NCBI RefSeq assembly: GCF_006965485.1
Contig: NZ_CP041360.1
Location: 1,426,001 to 1,490,000 of the forward strand
DNA: 64,000 nucleotides
Direction of reading: 5' to 3'
From: Spirosoma sp. KCTC 42546
Lineage (GTDB): Bacteria > Bacteroidota > Bacteroidia > Cytophagales > Spirosomataceae
Shown one piece after another: positions 9,558-20,286 of the stretch. The position numbers and the translations under genes were made by a program. A model generated the notes under the pieces. The model ran no database searches. It saw nothing but the letters and a program-made list of their open reading frames with translations, and was not told where the DNA came from. Every line of letters starts with the position of its first letter. The stretch's first letter is position 1.

Positions 9558-12500
9558 ATGAGTAGAATTCTATTAGTGAGTATCCTCCTGGTATCCTCAC
9601 TCTGGTCCACGGCGTGGGCGCAGGAACGGCGAATTACGGGTAAGGTAACATCTGCCGAAGATGGTTTACCGTTACCAGGCGTATCGGTTGTCATAAAAGG
9701 GACAACAAAAGGAGCCAATACAAATGCTACAGGTGATTACGACATAACGGCACCCGGTAGTGGCAACCTCACCCTGGTGTTCAGCTTTGTCGGCGTGACC
9801 AGCCAGGAGGTTGCTGTGGGTAACCAGTCTGAAGTAAATGTGAAACTGGTTGCGGATAACCGTCAGCTTTCTGAAGTGGTTGTAACAGGGGTTGGCGTAG
9901 CCACCGATAAGCGAAAGTTGGGTATTTCGGTTGAAGCGATCTCGTCAAAGAACCTGCCGCAAACCCCAACTGCTTCTATTGATCAGGCTCTGGTTGGAAA
10001 AATTGCCGGTGCGCAAATATCCAGTGGTAACGGTACACCCGGTGCACCCGTAAATATTGTACTACGCGGTATCAACACCATTAATCGGGGAACAGCCCCA
10101 ATTCTGCTGATTGATGGCGTTCAGGTCGACGCAACCAACTACGATTCAAACGGGAATATCAATAATAACCCGACGGCTTTGCTTAGTAGTATTGACCCGA
10201 ACACCATTGAGCGCGTTGAAGTTGTGCAAGGGGCGGCTGCAGCTACCTTGTATGGTGCTCAGGGTGCCAATGGCGTTATTCAGGTATTTACCAAAAAAGG
10301 CAAGTCTGGTAAATTGAACATTGATGTGTCATCGAGCATCACCCGTAATGAATATCTGAATGTAGGTGGAGTGGCTAAATCGCAGTTCAATGGGTTCATT
10401 GTCGATGCCAGCAATAACGTTATCGGTACGTCGGGTAAGCCGCTTGAACTGAACCCAAATACACTGACCTATAGCGAAAATGTTCAGTATAATCCGCTGG
10501 ATGTGAACAACAAGGCTGATAAACCCTATACGGCTAATCTGAAGTACTATGATCATTATGCGTACTTCTTCCGGCCATCCAATACTTACAATAACAGTAT
10601 TGCCCTGTCGGGGGGGAATGATAAAATTGATTTTGCGCTATCGGCTTCCAACAACAAACAGGAAAGTAACGTCATCAACAATGGGGGCTATCAACGTAGC
10701 AACCTGATGTCTAACCTGGGTCTTCAATTAGCTAAAGGCCTGACGTTCCGAACCACAACGCAGTTAGTCTATACCAACAGTACTATTAAGACGAATGACC
10801 GGCTTATCCTATATGCCATCAACAATGCGCGCCCATTTGCTGACTTCTCGGCGGTTGATCCAGACGGTAATCCAGGCATTTATTATGGAGACGCTGTTGG
10901 CGTAAACCATTCGAACCCAAGCTTCTGGCAGAAATACACGGATAACAAAGACAACAAGGTAGATGTAATTCAGAACTTCAACCTCAATTATAAGGTCAAT
11001 AAATTCCTGGATTTAGATGCCAAGTATGGTATTAACTATTCAAAACAGGAAATCAGGACCACCTATGCCAACCAGTCGAAGAATCGGAATGTAATTGCCC
11101 TCAACAACAATTATTATCAGAACTATTTCGGTACGGATCCTACTGGGGAGATTGATAATAATAGCTTGACAACTACCTATCAGAACTTCCTGGCCAGTGC
11201 TTTTATCAATACCGATTTCCAGAATGATTTCAAGTCAAAACTGCCCATTCGGACCTCTACACAGCTCTCGTTTGATTACCGAAACCGGAACTTCAAGCAG
11301 TTTTATACGTACACCTTAGGTTTGCCGACATACGAACCATTTACGGCCTCTCAGTCGTCTACATTCCGGGTTCCGGGTGTCAAAGCGCCGTCAGCTGGAC
11401 GTGCTGGCTTACCAGCCGGTGGCGATTATACCGAGCCATTTATTACCTATGGTTATGTTGTCAATCAGCGTATCGACTTTGGCGACCTGGCCGGTATATC
11501 GGGGGGCTTCCGTACCGACTACTCATCAGCATTTGGGAGTGGTTCCAAGCCGTTTACCTTCCCCCGTGGCGATGCTTATTTCCGGGTGTCGGCGCTGAAA
11601 TTCTGGGAAAATAGTGCAATGGCCGGGTTTTTCCCAGAGTTGAAAGTACGGGCCGCGTATGGTCAGGCAGGTATCCAGCCGAAACCATTTGACCGGTATC
11701 AGGTGCTAAGTACGGCCACATTGGGGAGTACGAACTCATTTTATACCCCAGCCAGCCAGCCTAACCCGGCACTGGATGTAGAGGTATCCTCAGAACTTGA
11801 AATTGGAACCGATCTGGCCCTGACGCCCTCAAAAACCTCCAATTGGTTGAGCAGTGTGCGCCTGTCCGCTACCTATTGGAAACGCTCCACAGATAACGCC
11901 ATCTTCGACGTTAGTGCGGCTCCATCAGCGGGAATTAACTCCATTAAAGACAATGCCTTTTCGCTGGCATCGAATGGTTTTCAGGCATCGTTGAATGCAA
12001 CGATCGTGCGTACGAAAGATTTCTCCTGGAACCTGACAACTAATTTTGGTCGACAGACATCGAAGATTTCGGCCGTTAAAAACAATGCAGAAGTGGTGGT
12101 TCTATCCAGTGCAGGTAGTTCAAACTATGTACTGAAAGCAGGTGAAAAAATTGGTCAGTTGTATGGCTACATAACGGTTCATTCGCTGGATCAGAAAGAT
12201 CCTAGTGGTAATTACTACATCTCGCCCGACCAGCAATCGCAGTACACCGTAGCAAGCAACGGTATTGTTGTGAGCAAAGCAACCAAACAGCCGTTCTTCT
12301 CGGCCAACAAATACAGCTTTGGTGATCCGAACCCGACCTTCAACATGTCGTTCATTAATGAATTTACAGTCAAGAACTTCCTGTCGTTTGGTTTCCAGTT
12401 CGATTGGGTGCAGGGGAGCCACATCTACAACCAGACCAAAGAATGGATGTATCGGGATGGTATTCATGCTGATTACGCTAACCCGATTACCATTGATGGG

Positions 12501-12830
12501 CAAACAGGTGCCTGGACGGCATTTTATCGGGGCGTATATGCACAACGGCAGGCAAATGGTACAAAGGATTACTTCTACGAAGACGCATCTTTTGTTCGGT
12601 TACGGAATGTGCAGATTGGCTTTGACCTGAGTAAAGTGGTGAATATACCGGTACTGCGCCGGGCGCAACTGGTGTTATCGGGCCGGAACCTGCTGACGTT
12701 CACGAAGTATACAGGCTTCGATCCTGAAATTAGCTCAGGTACGGGTAGCTCTGCCTGGGATCGGGGGACTGATCATAACACCATGCCAAACCTGCGTTCC
12801 TATCAGGCTACGCTTAACATTGGCCTTTAA
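9558..12830 (+). CDS. SusC/RagA-family TonB-linked outer membrane protein (copy 2)
   Basis: A 1090-residue paralogue of the SusC at 3610. The signal peptide, the QERRITGKVTS start of the regulatory-like domain, the plug block GAQGANGVIQVFTKKG and the C-terminal FTKYTGFDPEISSG region are shared nearly word for word. The middle barrel strands and extracellular loops differ, and insertions such as the NNNPTALLSS loop are unique to this copy. This fits duplication followed by divergence at the substrate-facing surface. The SusD partner starts 31 bp after the stop. Outer membrane, energised by TonB-ExbBD; substrate unknown. Confidence 0.96.
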   Translation: MSRILLVSILLVSSLWSTAWAQERRITGKVTSAEDGLPLPGVSVVIKGTTKGANTNATGDYDITAPGSGNLTLVFSFVGVTSQEVAVGNQSEVNVKLVADNRQLSEVVVTGVGVATDKRKLGISVEAISSKNLPQTPTASIDQALVGKIAGAQISSGNGTPGAPVNIVLRGINTINRGTAPILLIDGVQVDATNYDSNGNINNNPTALLSSIDPNTIERVEVVQGAAAATLYGAQGANGVIQVFTKKGKSGKLNIDVSSSITRNEYLNVGGVAKSQFNGFIVDASNNVIGTSGKPLELNPNTLTYSENVQYNPLDVNNKADKPYTANLKYYDHYAYFFRPSNTYNNSIALSGGNDKIDFALSASNNKQESNVINNGGYQRSNLMSNLGLQLAKGLTFRTTTQLVYTNSTIKTNDRLILYAINNARPFADFSAVDPDGNPGIYYGDAVGVNHSNPSFWQKYTDNKDNKVDVIQNFNLNYKVNKFLDLDAKYGINYSKQEIRTTYANQSKNRNVIALNNNYYQNYFGTDPTGEIDNNSLTTTYQNFLASAFINTDFQNDFKSKLPIRTSTQLSFDYRNRNFKQFYTYTLGLPTYEPFTASQSSTFRVPGVKAPSAGRAGLPAGGDYTEPFITYGYVVNQRIDFGDLAGISGGFRTDYSSAFGSGSKPFTFPRGDAYFRVSALKFWENSAMAGFFPELKVRAAYGQAGIQPKPFDRYQVLSTATLGSTNSFYTPASQPNPALDVEVSSELEIGTDLALTPSKTSNWLSSVRLSATYWKRSTDNAIFDVSAAPSAGINSIKDNAFSLASNGFQASLNATIVRTKDFSWNLTTNFGRQTSKISAVKNNAEVVVLSSAGSSNYVLKAGEKIGQLYGYITVHSLDQKDPSGNYYISPDQQSQYTVASNGIVVSKATKQPFFSANKYSFGDPNPTFNMSFINEFTVKNFLSFGFQFDWVQGSHIYNQTKEWMYRDGIHADYANPITIDGQTGAWTAFYRGVYAQRQANGTKDYFYEDASFVRLRNVQIGFDLSKVVNIPVLRRAQLVLSGRNLLTFTKYTGFDPEISSGTGSSAWDRGTDHNTMPNLRSYQATLNIGL

Positions 12831-12861
12831 TTTCCTACTGTCTACTCTTCACGACTTATCG

Positions 12862-14502
12862 ATGAAAAAGATACATATTTTAGTAACGACACTACTTCTG
12901 GGTTTTGCAACGTCCTGTAAGGAACAATTGGACGTAAAAAACCCCAATCAGCCAACCGTGAGCAGCGCTAATACCGAAACCGGTATTATTAACTTAGCTC
13001 AGGGAGCGGCCTACATTAACGGATCTAAAGAGATTAAGACCGATTTATACGACGGTGTGCCAGGCTATTTCTGGTCGGGGGCCATGGGTTTCCACGAACT
13101 AATGGGCGATGTGATTGGTGAAGAAGCAGCCAACCAGTTTGGGAATCAGATTGGGGCACCTGATTACGTGCTTCTGGACGATGGTACCAAAGTAGTGAAT
13201 CCGAATGCACCGAATACGCAGTATGCCCTCATTCGCCAGATCAACGTTAATTCCAATCAGGGCTCAAATCCACTATTTCATGAATGGTGGTATATGTATT
13301 CGCTCAATAGCCAGATGAATAAAGTATTGACGCTGGCCGATCAGGTTGCCTTCACGGGTGATGCTAAGGTTAAAAAAGCCACCATTCAGGCCTGGGCTTA
13401 TTGGTGGAAAGGGTTTGCCTACTCGCGTCTGGGATCAATTTATTACGCGGGCGTTATCAACAATGCGGATAATGGCACCAATGGCAACTTCGTCGCCAAA
13501 GAAAAGTTGATTGAGGAAGCCAACGCTAATTTAGATAAAGCGGCTGCTTTGCTAACAACTACATCAACCGATTATACGGCTGTGATGACCTTACTGATTC
13601 CAACCTTCAATCAGGTAGGGAAAGGGGGCGTACCCACCCCGGATATGTGGAAGCGGACTATTAATACCCTGAAAGCCCGCAACCTGCTGGTCAACACATT
13701 AACTAAGACGATGACAGCCGCTCAATGGGATCAGGTGCTCACCCTGACCAATGACGGCGTTAAGGCGACTGACAATGTATTCACCGGGCGTTCCAATCAA
13801 AACGGGGATTTCCTGGCTCCGCAAACCGGAACCGTTGCTGCCAAAGCAACCGGTGACCCATCGGGTGGTGCCACCTATAAAATTAGCGAACGACTCATTC
13901 AGGATTTCAAAACAGGCGATCAACGGTTAGCCAATAACTTCACGCAACGGGCTACACCCTGGATTGGCGAAAGCAGCCGGGGCAACGCATTTAATACCCG
14001 CTGGGCCTTAGTAGATGGTGGCAAGAAACTAGCCGGGGTAATCACGCTAAGCGACCGGAATCCAGGGGCTACCGAGCTGTATTTGGCGGGTAGCTATGAA
14101 GAAAACGAGCTCATGAAAGCCGAAGCGCTGATCAATACGGGTAAACTAGAGGATGGTCTGAAATTGATTGATGCTGTTCGGCAAGTGCAGGGGGCTGGTC
14201 TGGCTGCGGTGGCTGGTACAGGCCTAACCGCCGATCAGGCCAAAGAAGAACTGCGCCGGGAGCGCCGGGTAGGGCTGGCATTTCGGGGCTTATCTTTCTA
14301 CGACGCTCGCCGTTGGGGTGTTATTGACGACGTCGCAAAAGGAGGTGGCCGTAAAGGTGCCGTTATTGTGGATAAAACCGGGAAGGTGACCACTAATGGC
14401 ACTATCAATTACAACTTCCTCGATTACTGGGATGTGCCCGACAATGAACTGGTGTATAATGCACCCGCTTCGGGGAGCGCGCCCGTAAAAAATCCAAAGT
14501 GA
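12862..14502 (+). CDS. SusD/RagB-family lipoprotein (copy 2)
   Basis: A 546-residue lipoprotein with lipobox FATSC, paralogous to the SusD at 6961. Shared segments include AWAYWWKGFAYSRLGSIYYAG, KISERLIQDFKTGDQR and the C-terminal NYNFLDYWDVPDNE. The ATG at 12862 gives a clean lipoprotein signal; the open frame extends upstream into the SusC stop region only through a TTG. It is the surface lid for the SusC at 9558 and is co-transcribed with it. A terminator lies 23 bp downstream. Confidence 0.95.
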   Translation: MKKIHILVTTLLLGFATSCKEQLDVKNPNQPTVSSANTETGIINLAQGAAYINGSKEIKTDLYDGVPGYFWSGAMGFHELMGDVIGEEAANQFGNQIGAPDYVLLDDGTKVVNPNAPNTQYALIRQINVNSNQGSNPLFHEWWYMYSLNSQMNKVLTLADQVAFTGDAKVKKATIQAWAYWWKGFAYSRLGSIYYAGVINNADNGTNGNFVAKEKLIEEANANLDKAAALLTTTSTDYTAVMTLLIPTFNQVGKGGVPTPDMWKRTINTLKARNLLVNTLTKTMTAAQWDQVLTLTNDGVKATDNVFTGRSNQNGDFLAPQTGTVAAKATGDPSGGATYKISERLIQDFKTGDQRLANNFTQRATPWIGESSRGNAFNTRWALVDGGKKLAGVITLSDRNPGATELYLAGSYEENELMKAEALINTGKLEDGLKLIDAVRQVQGAGLAAVAGTGLTADQAKEELRRERRVGLAFRGLSFYDARRWGVIDDVAKGGGRKGAVIVDKTGKVTTNGTINYNFLDYWDVPDNELVYNAPASGSAPVKNPK

Positions 14503-14961
14503 TCAAGAAATAAAATTCAGTAGTAAAGCTCTCTGTTACCAGCAGGGGGCTTTTTTTGTTAAAATCGAATAGAAATTGCCTGGTTTAACGCGAACTACAG
14601 GAAAAAGCTCAACGGGAAGCTCGTCAATAAACCGTGGATTCCTTCGAGGCCAGACCAGCTCCTAGTTTCTATTAATTTAGCCAATGTGTTCTGAGTAATT
14701 GCATCAGATAAGACTAATTTGGCGTATAGATGCTGAACGAGTTATTGGAAACGCCAGCAGCGAAATTGGAATTGATAGTCTACCGTTGTGGGTTTGTTAG
14801 TAGATAATTATACTAGAGTAATTTCGTCAGCTGTTGAATGTATACGATGAGGGCTAATTTTTCGTTTGAAAAAATAGTAGTTTGCGCAAGCGTTCAGTAT
14901 CTTGTTTTCCCGTTAAGATTATCTCAATCCTAAAAGCTTTTACTTGGAGTATAACCTATAC
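14503..14961. other. Intergenic region before SusC copy 3
   Basis: About 460 bp holding the terminator of the preceding operon and the leader of the next. I could not find an exact TTTG-N19/20-TAnnTTTG promoter; the nearest is TATCTTGT at 14898 with a TTTG only 13 bp upstream. No coding frame is credible. Confidence 0.5.
14526..14558 (+). terminator. Rho-independent terminator after SusCD pair 2
   Basis: A 10-bp stem (AAGCTCTCTG with CAGGGGGCTT, two G-U pairs) with a 7-nt loop is followed by seven T. Confidence 0.82.
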
Positions 14962-17900
14962 ATGAGAAAATTTTACAGTATTATTATTTGGTCAGTCCTC
15001 CTGACTATACTGCCTGGCTATCTGCTGGCCCAGGGTATACGTATAACGGGTAGAGTTACATCAGCTCAGGATGGGCAAACCCTGCCAGGTGTAAATATTG
15101 TTGTAAAAGGAACAACCAATGGCGTTAGTACCGATGCCAATGGAGCCTATAGTATTGTTGTTCCCAACGGGAATGCCGTTCTGGTACTCACTTCAATTGG
15201 GCTTAATACGCAGGAAGTTGCCGTGGGCAATCGCTCGGTGGTGAATGTAATCATGCAGGAAGCCCTTAATGAGCTGAGCCAGGTTGTAGTAACTGGTTAT
15301 AACACAACTCAGCGCAAAGATATTACAGGCTCGATCGCGTCTATTTCTTCCGAAAAATTTAAAGATCTTCCCGTTACCAGTCTGGATCAGGCCCTTCAGG
15401 GACAGGCAGCTGGTGTACAGGTGACCCAATCGTCAGGTACGCCGGGTGGTGGAATTTCGGTTCGGGTTCGTGGGAATACCTCAATCTCAGCGTCTAACCG
15501 GCCTTTGTATATTGTAGATGGAGTACAGGTACAGAGTGGGGCCTTATCCTCAACGGATGGCTATGGTGGACAGAACGATAATGCATTAGCGTTACTCAAC
15601 CCGAACGACATCGAATCTATACAAGTGTTGAAGGATGCTTCGGCAAAGGCAATCTATGGTTCGCGTGCTGCTAACGGTGTTGTTTTAATTACGACAAAAA
15701 GGGGCAAGGCTAATCAGAAAACAATAATCACTGCCGATGTTCAGCGGGGTACAACCGATTTAGTTAAACGGCCCAGCTTGCTGAATTCAACACAATTACT
15801 GGAATTGCAACGAGAAGCCGTTATCAATGCTGGTGAAGACCCTGATAAGCAAGGTTTAATTAAAGGTGTTACAGATGGCGTTAATACCAACTGGCTGGAC
15901 ATGGTACTGCGTAAGGGCATTTACCAGCAATACCAGATTTCGGCGCAGGGTGGCAATGAACGTACTCGTTTTTACTTGAGCGGAAACTATCGGGACGAAG
16001 AAGGTGTGTTGCTGAATAACCGGTTTAGTCGGATGAGTGGCACCATGTCGATTGATCATAATGCTAACTCAAAATTGTCGTTTGGTACGAATTTAACTGT
16101 AGCGAGAGCCGTTAACCATCGGGTGGGGGGAGATAATTTTCTCGATGGCGTTTATTCGGGGGCTACCCGGAGTTTACCCTATTATTCCCCTTATAATGAA
16201 CAAGGTCAACTGTATGGACCTGCTGATGCCAATTACCCGGGCTTTCCTAACTTTAATCCAGTTGGAGAAGCCTTACTGCCTCGCCAGCAAGTGTTAACAA
16301 CAAAAATGTTAGGGGGTGTTTATATACAATATGAGTTCCTGCCTAATCTACGCTTTCGATCCAAGGCTAATGTTGATTACAACAGCGTTATTGAGGATAT
16401 TTATTTTCCTACCGGTACAGCCACTGGTGGATATGTTACGAGTATAGGACAGCAGGGTTATGGTGAGTATGATACACGTCTGGTTGCTAACTTTACAAGT
16501 ACCAACACATTGACCTACAATACCCTGATTAATGAAAAACATCGTATCAGTGCATTGGGAGGGGTGGAGGTAATTAAGCGGACGAATAGAAACGGATCGG
16601 TAATCGGGAAATACTTTCCAAGTAATGACTTTACCTATATCACATCGGCTGGGGTTGTTAATGAAGGAAGTTCCACATTGGTGTATAGTGGACTTTTTTC
16701 TGGCTTTGGTGAAGTCAAGTACGATTACAAAGAGAAGTATTTAGTAACCGCAACGGGTCGATATGATGGTTCATCGCGGTTTGGCCCTAATAAGCAATTT
16801 GGTTTCTTCCCATCAGCCTCAGTAGCCTGGCGCATTTCGGAAGAGGAGTTTTTGTCGAAAACCGGTTTCCTGAATGATCTAAAGTTGAGGGCCAGTTACG
16901 GCTTTACCGGGAATGAGCAAATTGGCGATTTTAAATTCCTGGGAACCTGGGGGGCTACTACTTATAGTGGTTCATCAGGCTTAGGGCCATCAGCGCTGCC
17001 TAACCCCAACTTACAGTGGGAGCGAACCCGTGAGGCTAATATTGGTATTGATGCTTCCTTCTTCAATGGGCGATTAAGCGCCACTATTGATGTGTATAGT
17101 AACCTGACAGATCGGCTTTTATTTAATCAGCCCATCCCGTTAACCTCAGGCTTCAGTACGGTGCAGGGAAACATTGGTAAAGTGTCAAATCGAGGGGCTG
17201 AATTAACCATCAACTCGATCAATATAGATCGTAAAGGGCTGCGTTGGAGTACAGACCTGAATCTGTCCAGAAATGAGAATAAAGTAGTTGAACTAGCAAC
17301 CACCGAGCCTATTTACGCGGGTTATCAGGCTAGTGGCGCTACGGCAACCAACGTCGTCTTGCCGGGGCAACCGTTGGGTACTTTCTGGGGACTGAAATTC
17401 CTGGGCGTCGATCCGGCAACGGGCAACGCGATCTATCAGGATAACAATGGGGATGGACGAATAACCCCCGACGATGCCCAGGTTATTGGGAATGCACAGC
17501 CTAAACTCTTCGGGGGCTTCACAAACCGAGTATCTTATAAGGGCTTCGATGTGAGTATCTTCTTCCAGTTCTCTTATGGTAACCATGTGATGAACCTCAC
17601 GAAACAAACGTCCGTTAATACTGGTGCGTCACTTGGGTTTAATCAAAGTATCGATGCATTGAAACGATGGCAGAAAGAAGGAGACATTACTAGTGTACCC
17701 CGATACATATCCGGTAATACCTATAACGATTACTTAAGCAGTCGATTTGTAGAAGATGGCTCTTACTTACGCCTGAAAAACGTAACAGTTGGCTATACCT
17801 TAAAGAAGGAATGGACTAGCCGGGTAAAATTAGCCAGTGTTCGAATTTTTGCTTCTGCTACCAATGTTTGGACGTTTACAAAGTATTCGGGCCCAGATCC

Positions 17901-18003
17901 AGAGCTTAGCACCTTAGATGGATCAACAACGGCTCAGGGTATTGACTTTAATACCTTGCCTCAGGTGAAAAATATGAGTGCAGGTTTATCCGTAACGTTT
18001 TAA
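14962..18003 (+). CDS. SusC/RagA-family TonB-linked outer membrane protein (copy 3, peptidase operon)
   Basis: A 1013-residue SusC with signal peptide (cleavage near LLAQG), a carboxypeptidase-regulatory-like domain, the linker QVVVTGYN and a plug with LDQALQGQAAGVQV and YGSRAANGVVLITTKRGK. The barrel ends in an aromatic residue. The plug motifs differ from copies 1 and 2 and are closer to copy 4 (31597), so this is a different subfamily. The ATG at 14962 is used because the upstream TTG extension (MEYNLY) breaks the signal peptide. It heads a five-gene operon with a SusD, two lipoproteins and a secreted zinc protease, which suggests import of peptides. Confidence 0.95.
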   Translation: MRKFYSIIIWSVLLTILPGYLLAQGIRITGRVTSAQDGQTLPGVNIVVKGTTNGVSTDANGAYSIVVPNGNAVLVLTSIGLNTQEVAVGNRSVVNVIMQEALNELSQVVVTGYNTTQRKDITGSIASISSEKFKDLPVTSLDQALQGQAAGVQVTQSSGTPGGGISVRVRGNTSISASNRPLYIVDGVQVQSGALSSTDGYGGQNDNALALLNPNDIESIQVLKDASAKAIYGSRAANGVVLITTKRGKANQKTIITADVQRGTTDLVKRPSLLNSTQLLELQREAVINAGEDPDKQGLIKGVTDGVNTNWLDMVLRKGIYQQYQISAQGGNERTRFYLSGNYRDEEGVLLNNRFSRMSGTMSIDHNANSKLSFGTNLTVARAVNHRVGGDNFLDGVYSGATRSLPYYSPYNEQGQLYGPADANYPGFPNFNPVGEALLPRQQVLTTKMLGGVYIQYEFLPNLRFRSKANVDYNSVIEDIYFPTGTATGGYVTSIGQQGYGEYDTRLVANFTSTNTLTYNTLINEKHRISALGGVEVIKRTNRNGSVIGKYFPSNDFTYITSAGVVNEGSSTLVYSGLFSGFGEVKYDYKEKYLVTATGRYDGSSRFGPNKQFGFFPSASVAWRISEEEFLSKTGFLNDLKLRASYGFTGNEQIGDFKFLGTWGATTYSGSSGLGPSALPNPNLQWERTREANIGIDASFFNGRLSATIDVYSNLTDRLLFNQPIPLTSGFSTVQGNIGKVSNRGAELTINSINIDRKGLRWSTDLNLSRNENKVVELATTEPIYAGYQASGATATNVVLPGQPLGTFWGLKFLGVDPATGNAIYQDNNGDGRITPDDAQVIGNAQPKLFGGFTNRVSYKGFDVSIFFQFSYGNHVMNLTKQTSVNTGASLGFNQSIDALKRWQKEGDITSVPRYISGNTYNDYLSSRFVEDGSYLRLKNVTVGYTLKKEWTSRVKLASVRIFASATNVWTFTKYSGPDPELSTLDGSTTAQGIDFNTLPQVKNMSAGLSVTF

Positions 18004-18053
18004 TTAATTTGATTCCGACTACTGGCTCGGAAGCGCTCTTTATTTCAGCTACA

Positions 18054-19403
18054 ATGAAGTCTTACATAATCTGCTTCATACTTACACTTACTGTACTAAC
18101 CTCCTGTAAGGATGTGTTAGAACCTACACCGACTGATATCCGGATCGATGATCTGACACTGAAAACGGCGGCTGATGCTCCACTCGTTCGGATTGGGTTG
18201 TACAGTGCGTTTCGGTCTATGACCTCGTCGGTTGTCATAGCCGGTGATTTTACGGCTGATAACATCAAACACAATGGTACGTTTACGTCTTACCAGGAGT
18301 TTGGTACCAAACAAATTACGTCGACAAACTCCGATGTTGCTACATTCTGGGCTGGTGTTTACCGAACCAATTATGTGGCTAACTTTATTCTGGAACGACT
18401 GCCTAATGTAACAACGGGTATCACCTCGGATAGCCGTAAAGTATTAATGGCTGAAGCGCGTTTTCTGCGTGGATTAGCTAATTTTTATGGAGTTTATACA
18501 TTTGGCGATATTCCACTGGTAACCACAACTGATCAGGCTACGAACCAGAATATTGCCCGTACGGCTAAAGCTACGGTACTGGCGGCTGTACTGGCCGACT
18601 ATCAGGTAGCCCTGACCGACTTACCCGACGATTCATCGACAGGAGCTGCCTATTTATCGAAGCGTGTCGTTCAGGCAGCATTGGCCCGTTTTTATCTGTA
18701 CCAGAAAAATTGGGCTCAGGCTGAAACCTACGCTACGCAGGTGATTAGCTCAGGTAAATTCACACTGGTACCAGACTATAACTCTATCGTCAATGTGAAT
18801 TTCACCGCCGAGTCTATTTTTGAAGTCGGCTATACACAGAATGACGATCCAGCCACGTTGAATACGCTGTTTGTTAGCCGTCGGGAAGTTATTCCATCTG
18901 ATCAAATTATTATAGCATTGAACTCAACGGAGTCGGGTACACGTGTAGCGACCATTGCCTTCGATGTGACAAAGCAGCAGGGAACTGACAATGGCTGGAC
19001 AGTAAAAAAATACGGCACAGCTATAGAGGGTAATGCAAATATCGTTGTATTTCGACTGGCTGAAATGTACCTGATTCGAGCTGAAGCCCGCGCACAATTG
19101 GGCAAATTAGTGGGTGCCAATAGTGCTGTCGAAGATCTTACGGTATTGCGTACACGGGCTAAGGCAATTGCTGTTACGGCTGCTGCTCAGGCTGATGTAC
19201 TCCTGGCCGTTGAGCGTGAACGTCAATATGAGCTGGCGTTTGAAGGGCATCGCTGGTACGATCTGGTTCGTACGGGGCGGGCACAGGCGGTTATGTCGGC
19301 CTTCTCGCCCAACTGGAATAGTCGCTATGAATTATGGCCAATTCCACAGTCAGAGACGTTGCGTAATCCAGCCTTACAGAGCGCTCAAAATCCAGGATAT
19401 TAA
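18054..19403 (+). CDS. SusD/RagB-family lipoprotein (copy 3, peptidase operon)
   Basis: A 449-residue lipoprotein with lipobox VLTSC. The helical repeats LMAEARFLRGLANFYGVYTFGD and LAEMYLIRAEARAQLG, and the end NPALQSAQNPGY, are classic for RagB/SusD. It begins 50 bp after the SusC stop; the ATG at 18054 removes a 15-residue TTG extension that would precede the signal. It should cap the SusC at 14962 at the cell surface. The next gene starts 22 bp downstream. Confidence 0.95.
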   Translation: MKSYIICFILTLTVLTSCKDVLEPTPTDIRIDDLTLKTAADAPLVRIGLYSAFRSMTSSVVIAGDFTADNIKHNGTFTSYQEFGTKQITSTNSDVATFWAGVYRTNYVANFILERLPNVTTGITSDSRKVLMAEARFLRGLANFYGVYTFGDIPLVTTTDQATNQNIARTAKATVLAAVLADYQVALTDLPDDSSTGAAYLSKRVVQAALARFYLYQKNWAQAETYATQVISSGKFTLVPDYNSIVNVNFTAESIFEVGYTQNDDPATLNTLFVSRREVIPSDQIIIALNSTESGTRVATIAFDVTKQQGTDNGWTVKKYGTAIEGNANIVVFRLAEMYLIRAEARAQLGKLVGANSAVEDLTVLRTRAKAIAVTAAAQADVLLAVERERQYELAFEGHRWYDLVRTGRAQAVMSAFSPNWNSRYELWPIPQSETLRNPALQSAQNPGY

Positions 19404-19425
19404 TTCGTAAAGCGTAGTATTAGTT

Positions 19426-20256
19426 ATGAGACACTATAAAGTAAGCGGGTTGATTGGACTGGTGATGTTGCTTGGTCTAGGCATACTCGCCTGTGAAACA
19501 AGTGATGTTGACCGTACCTTCGAAGGACCCTATTTCGTTCGTTTTACGGACACCACCGTGACCTATAAGGAAAGCTACAGCAAGCCCATTGCCATTGAAG
19601 TACACAATGTTGGCCCGCAGCTTGATCAGCCCATCACGATTACCTATACAATTAATGGGACAGCTCGTGAAGGGAAAGAATATACCATTGTGGGCACCAA
19701 AGGCACCGTTGTTATACCTGCCAAGTCGAGCAAGGGAAACATCATGGTTCAATTGATCAATAATGCCAATAACATTCTGGAGTCGACCTCGCTCACCTTT
19801 ACCCTCACTGGAGTTCAGCCCAGTACGTTACAGGTTGGTTTTGGGAAAGAAAATATCATTGGGAAGTCGCTGGTGTTGACCATTCAGGATGATTGCCTGC
19901 TGGGTGGATCTTATACGGGTACTAGCCGTATAGGCACAAGCAACTATAGCGTGTCAACTGTTGCTATTACTAGTACCGACTGCAAGCAGTATGTACTAAG
20001 CAACTGGAATATAGGTATTCCTTTTTTCTCATTCGATGCAATTAAACCAACGCTGACGTTTATCGATAATGGCGATAATTCACTCACGGTTCCAACGCAG
20101 AACAATGCGAATCTTGGTTCGACCGATACGGTGAAAGGAACCGGTGCCTGGAATCCTCGTAATCGGGTAATTACGCTGAATCTCCAGTTTAAACTCGCTC
20201 TTACGAGTACTAGAGATACAACAGTGAGCTATACGCAAACCTACACTCCCCAGTAA
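19426..20256 (+). CDS. Surface lipoprotein with Calx-beta/DUF4843-like N-terminal domain
   Basis: A 276-residue lipoprotein (lipobox GILAC). Residues of about 35-150 resemble the beta-sandwich domains found beside SusCD pairs, with the signature TYTINGTAREGKEYTIVGTK and a VVIPAKSSKGNI strand, as in Calx-beta or DUF4843-like domains. The C-terminal half is a second beta-rich domain opening with LLGGSYTGTS. Such proteins often act as extra surface-exposed binding lipoproteins of a SusCD system; this role is inferred from position. Spacing is 22 bp from the SusD and 30 bp to the next gene, consistent with one operon. Confidence 0.8.
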   Translation: MRHYKVSGLIGLVMLLGLGILACETSDVDRTFEGPYFVRFTDTTVTYKESYSKPIAIEVHNVGPQLDQPITITYTINGTAREGKEYTIVGTKGTVVIPAKSSKGNIMVQLINNANNILESTSLTFTLTGVQPSTLQVGFGKENIIGKSLVLTIQDDCLLGGSYTGTSRIGTSNYSVSTVAITSTDCKQYVLSNWNIGIPFFSFDAIKPTLTFIDNGDNSLTVPTQNNANLGSTDTVKGTGAWNPRNRVITLNLQFKLALTSTRDTTVSYTQTYTPQ

Positions 20257-20286
20257 AAAACAGAGTCTATTTGACAAGCTTCGACT

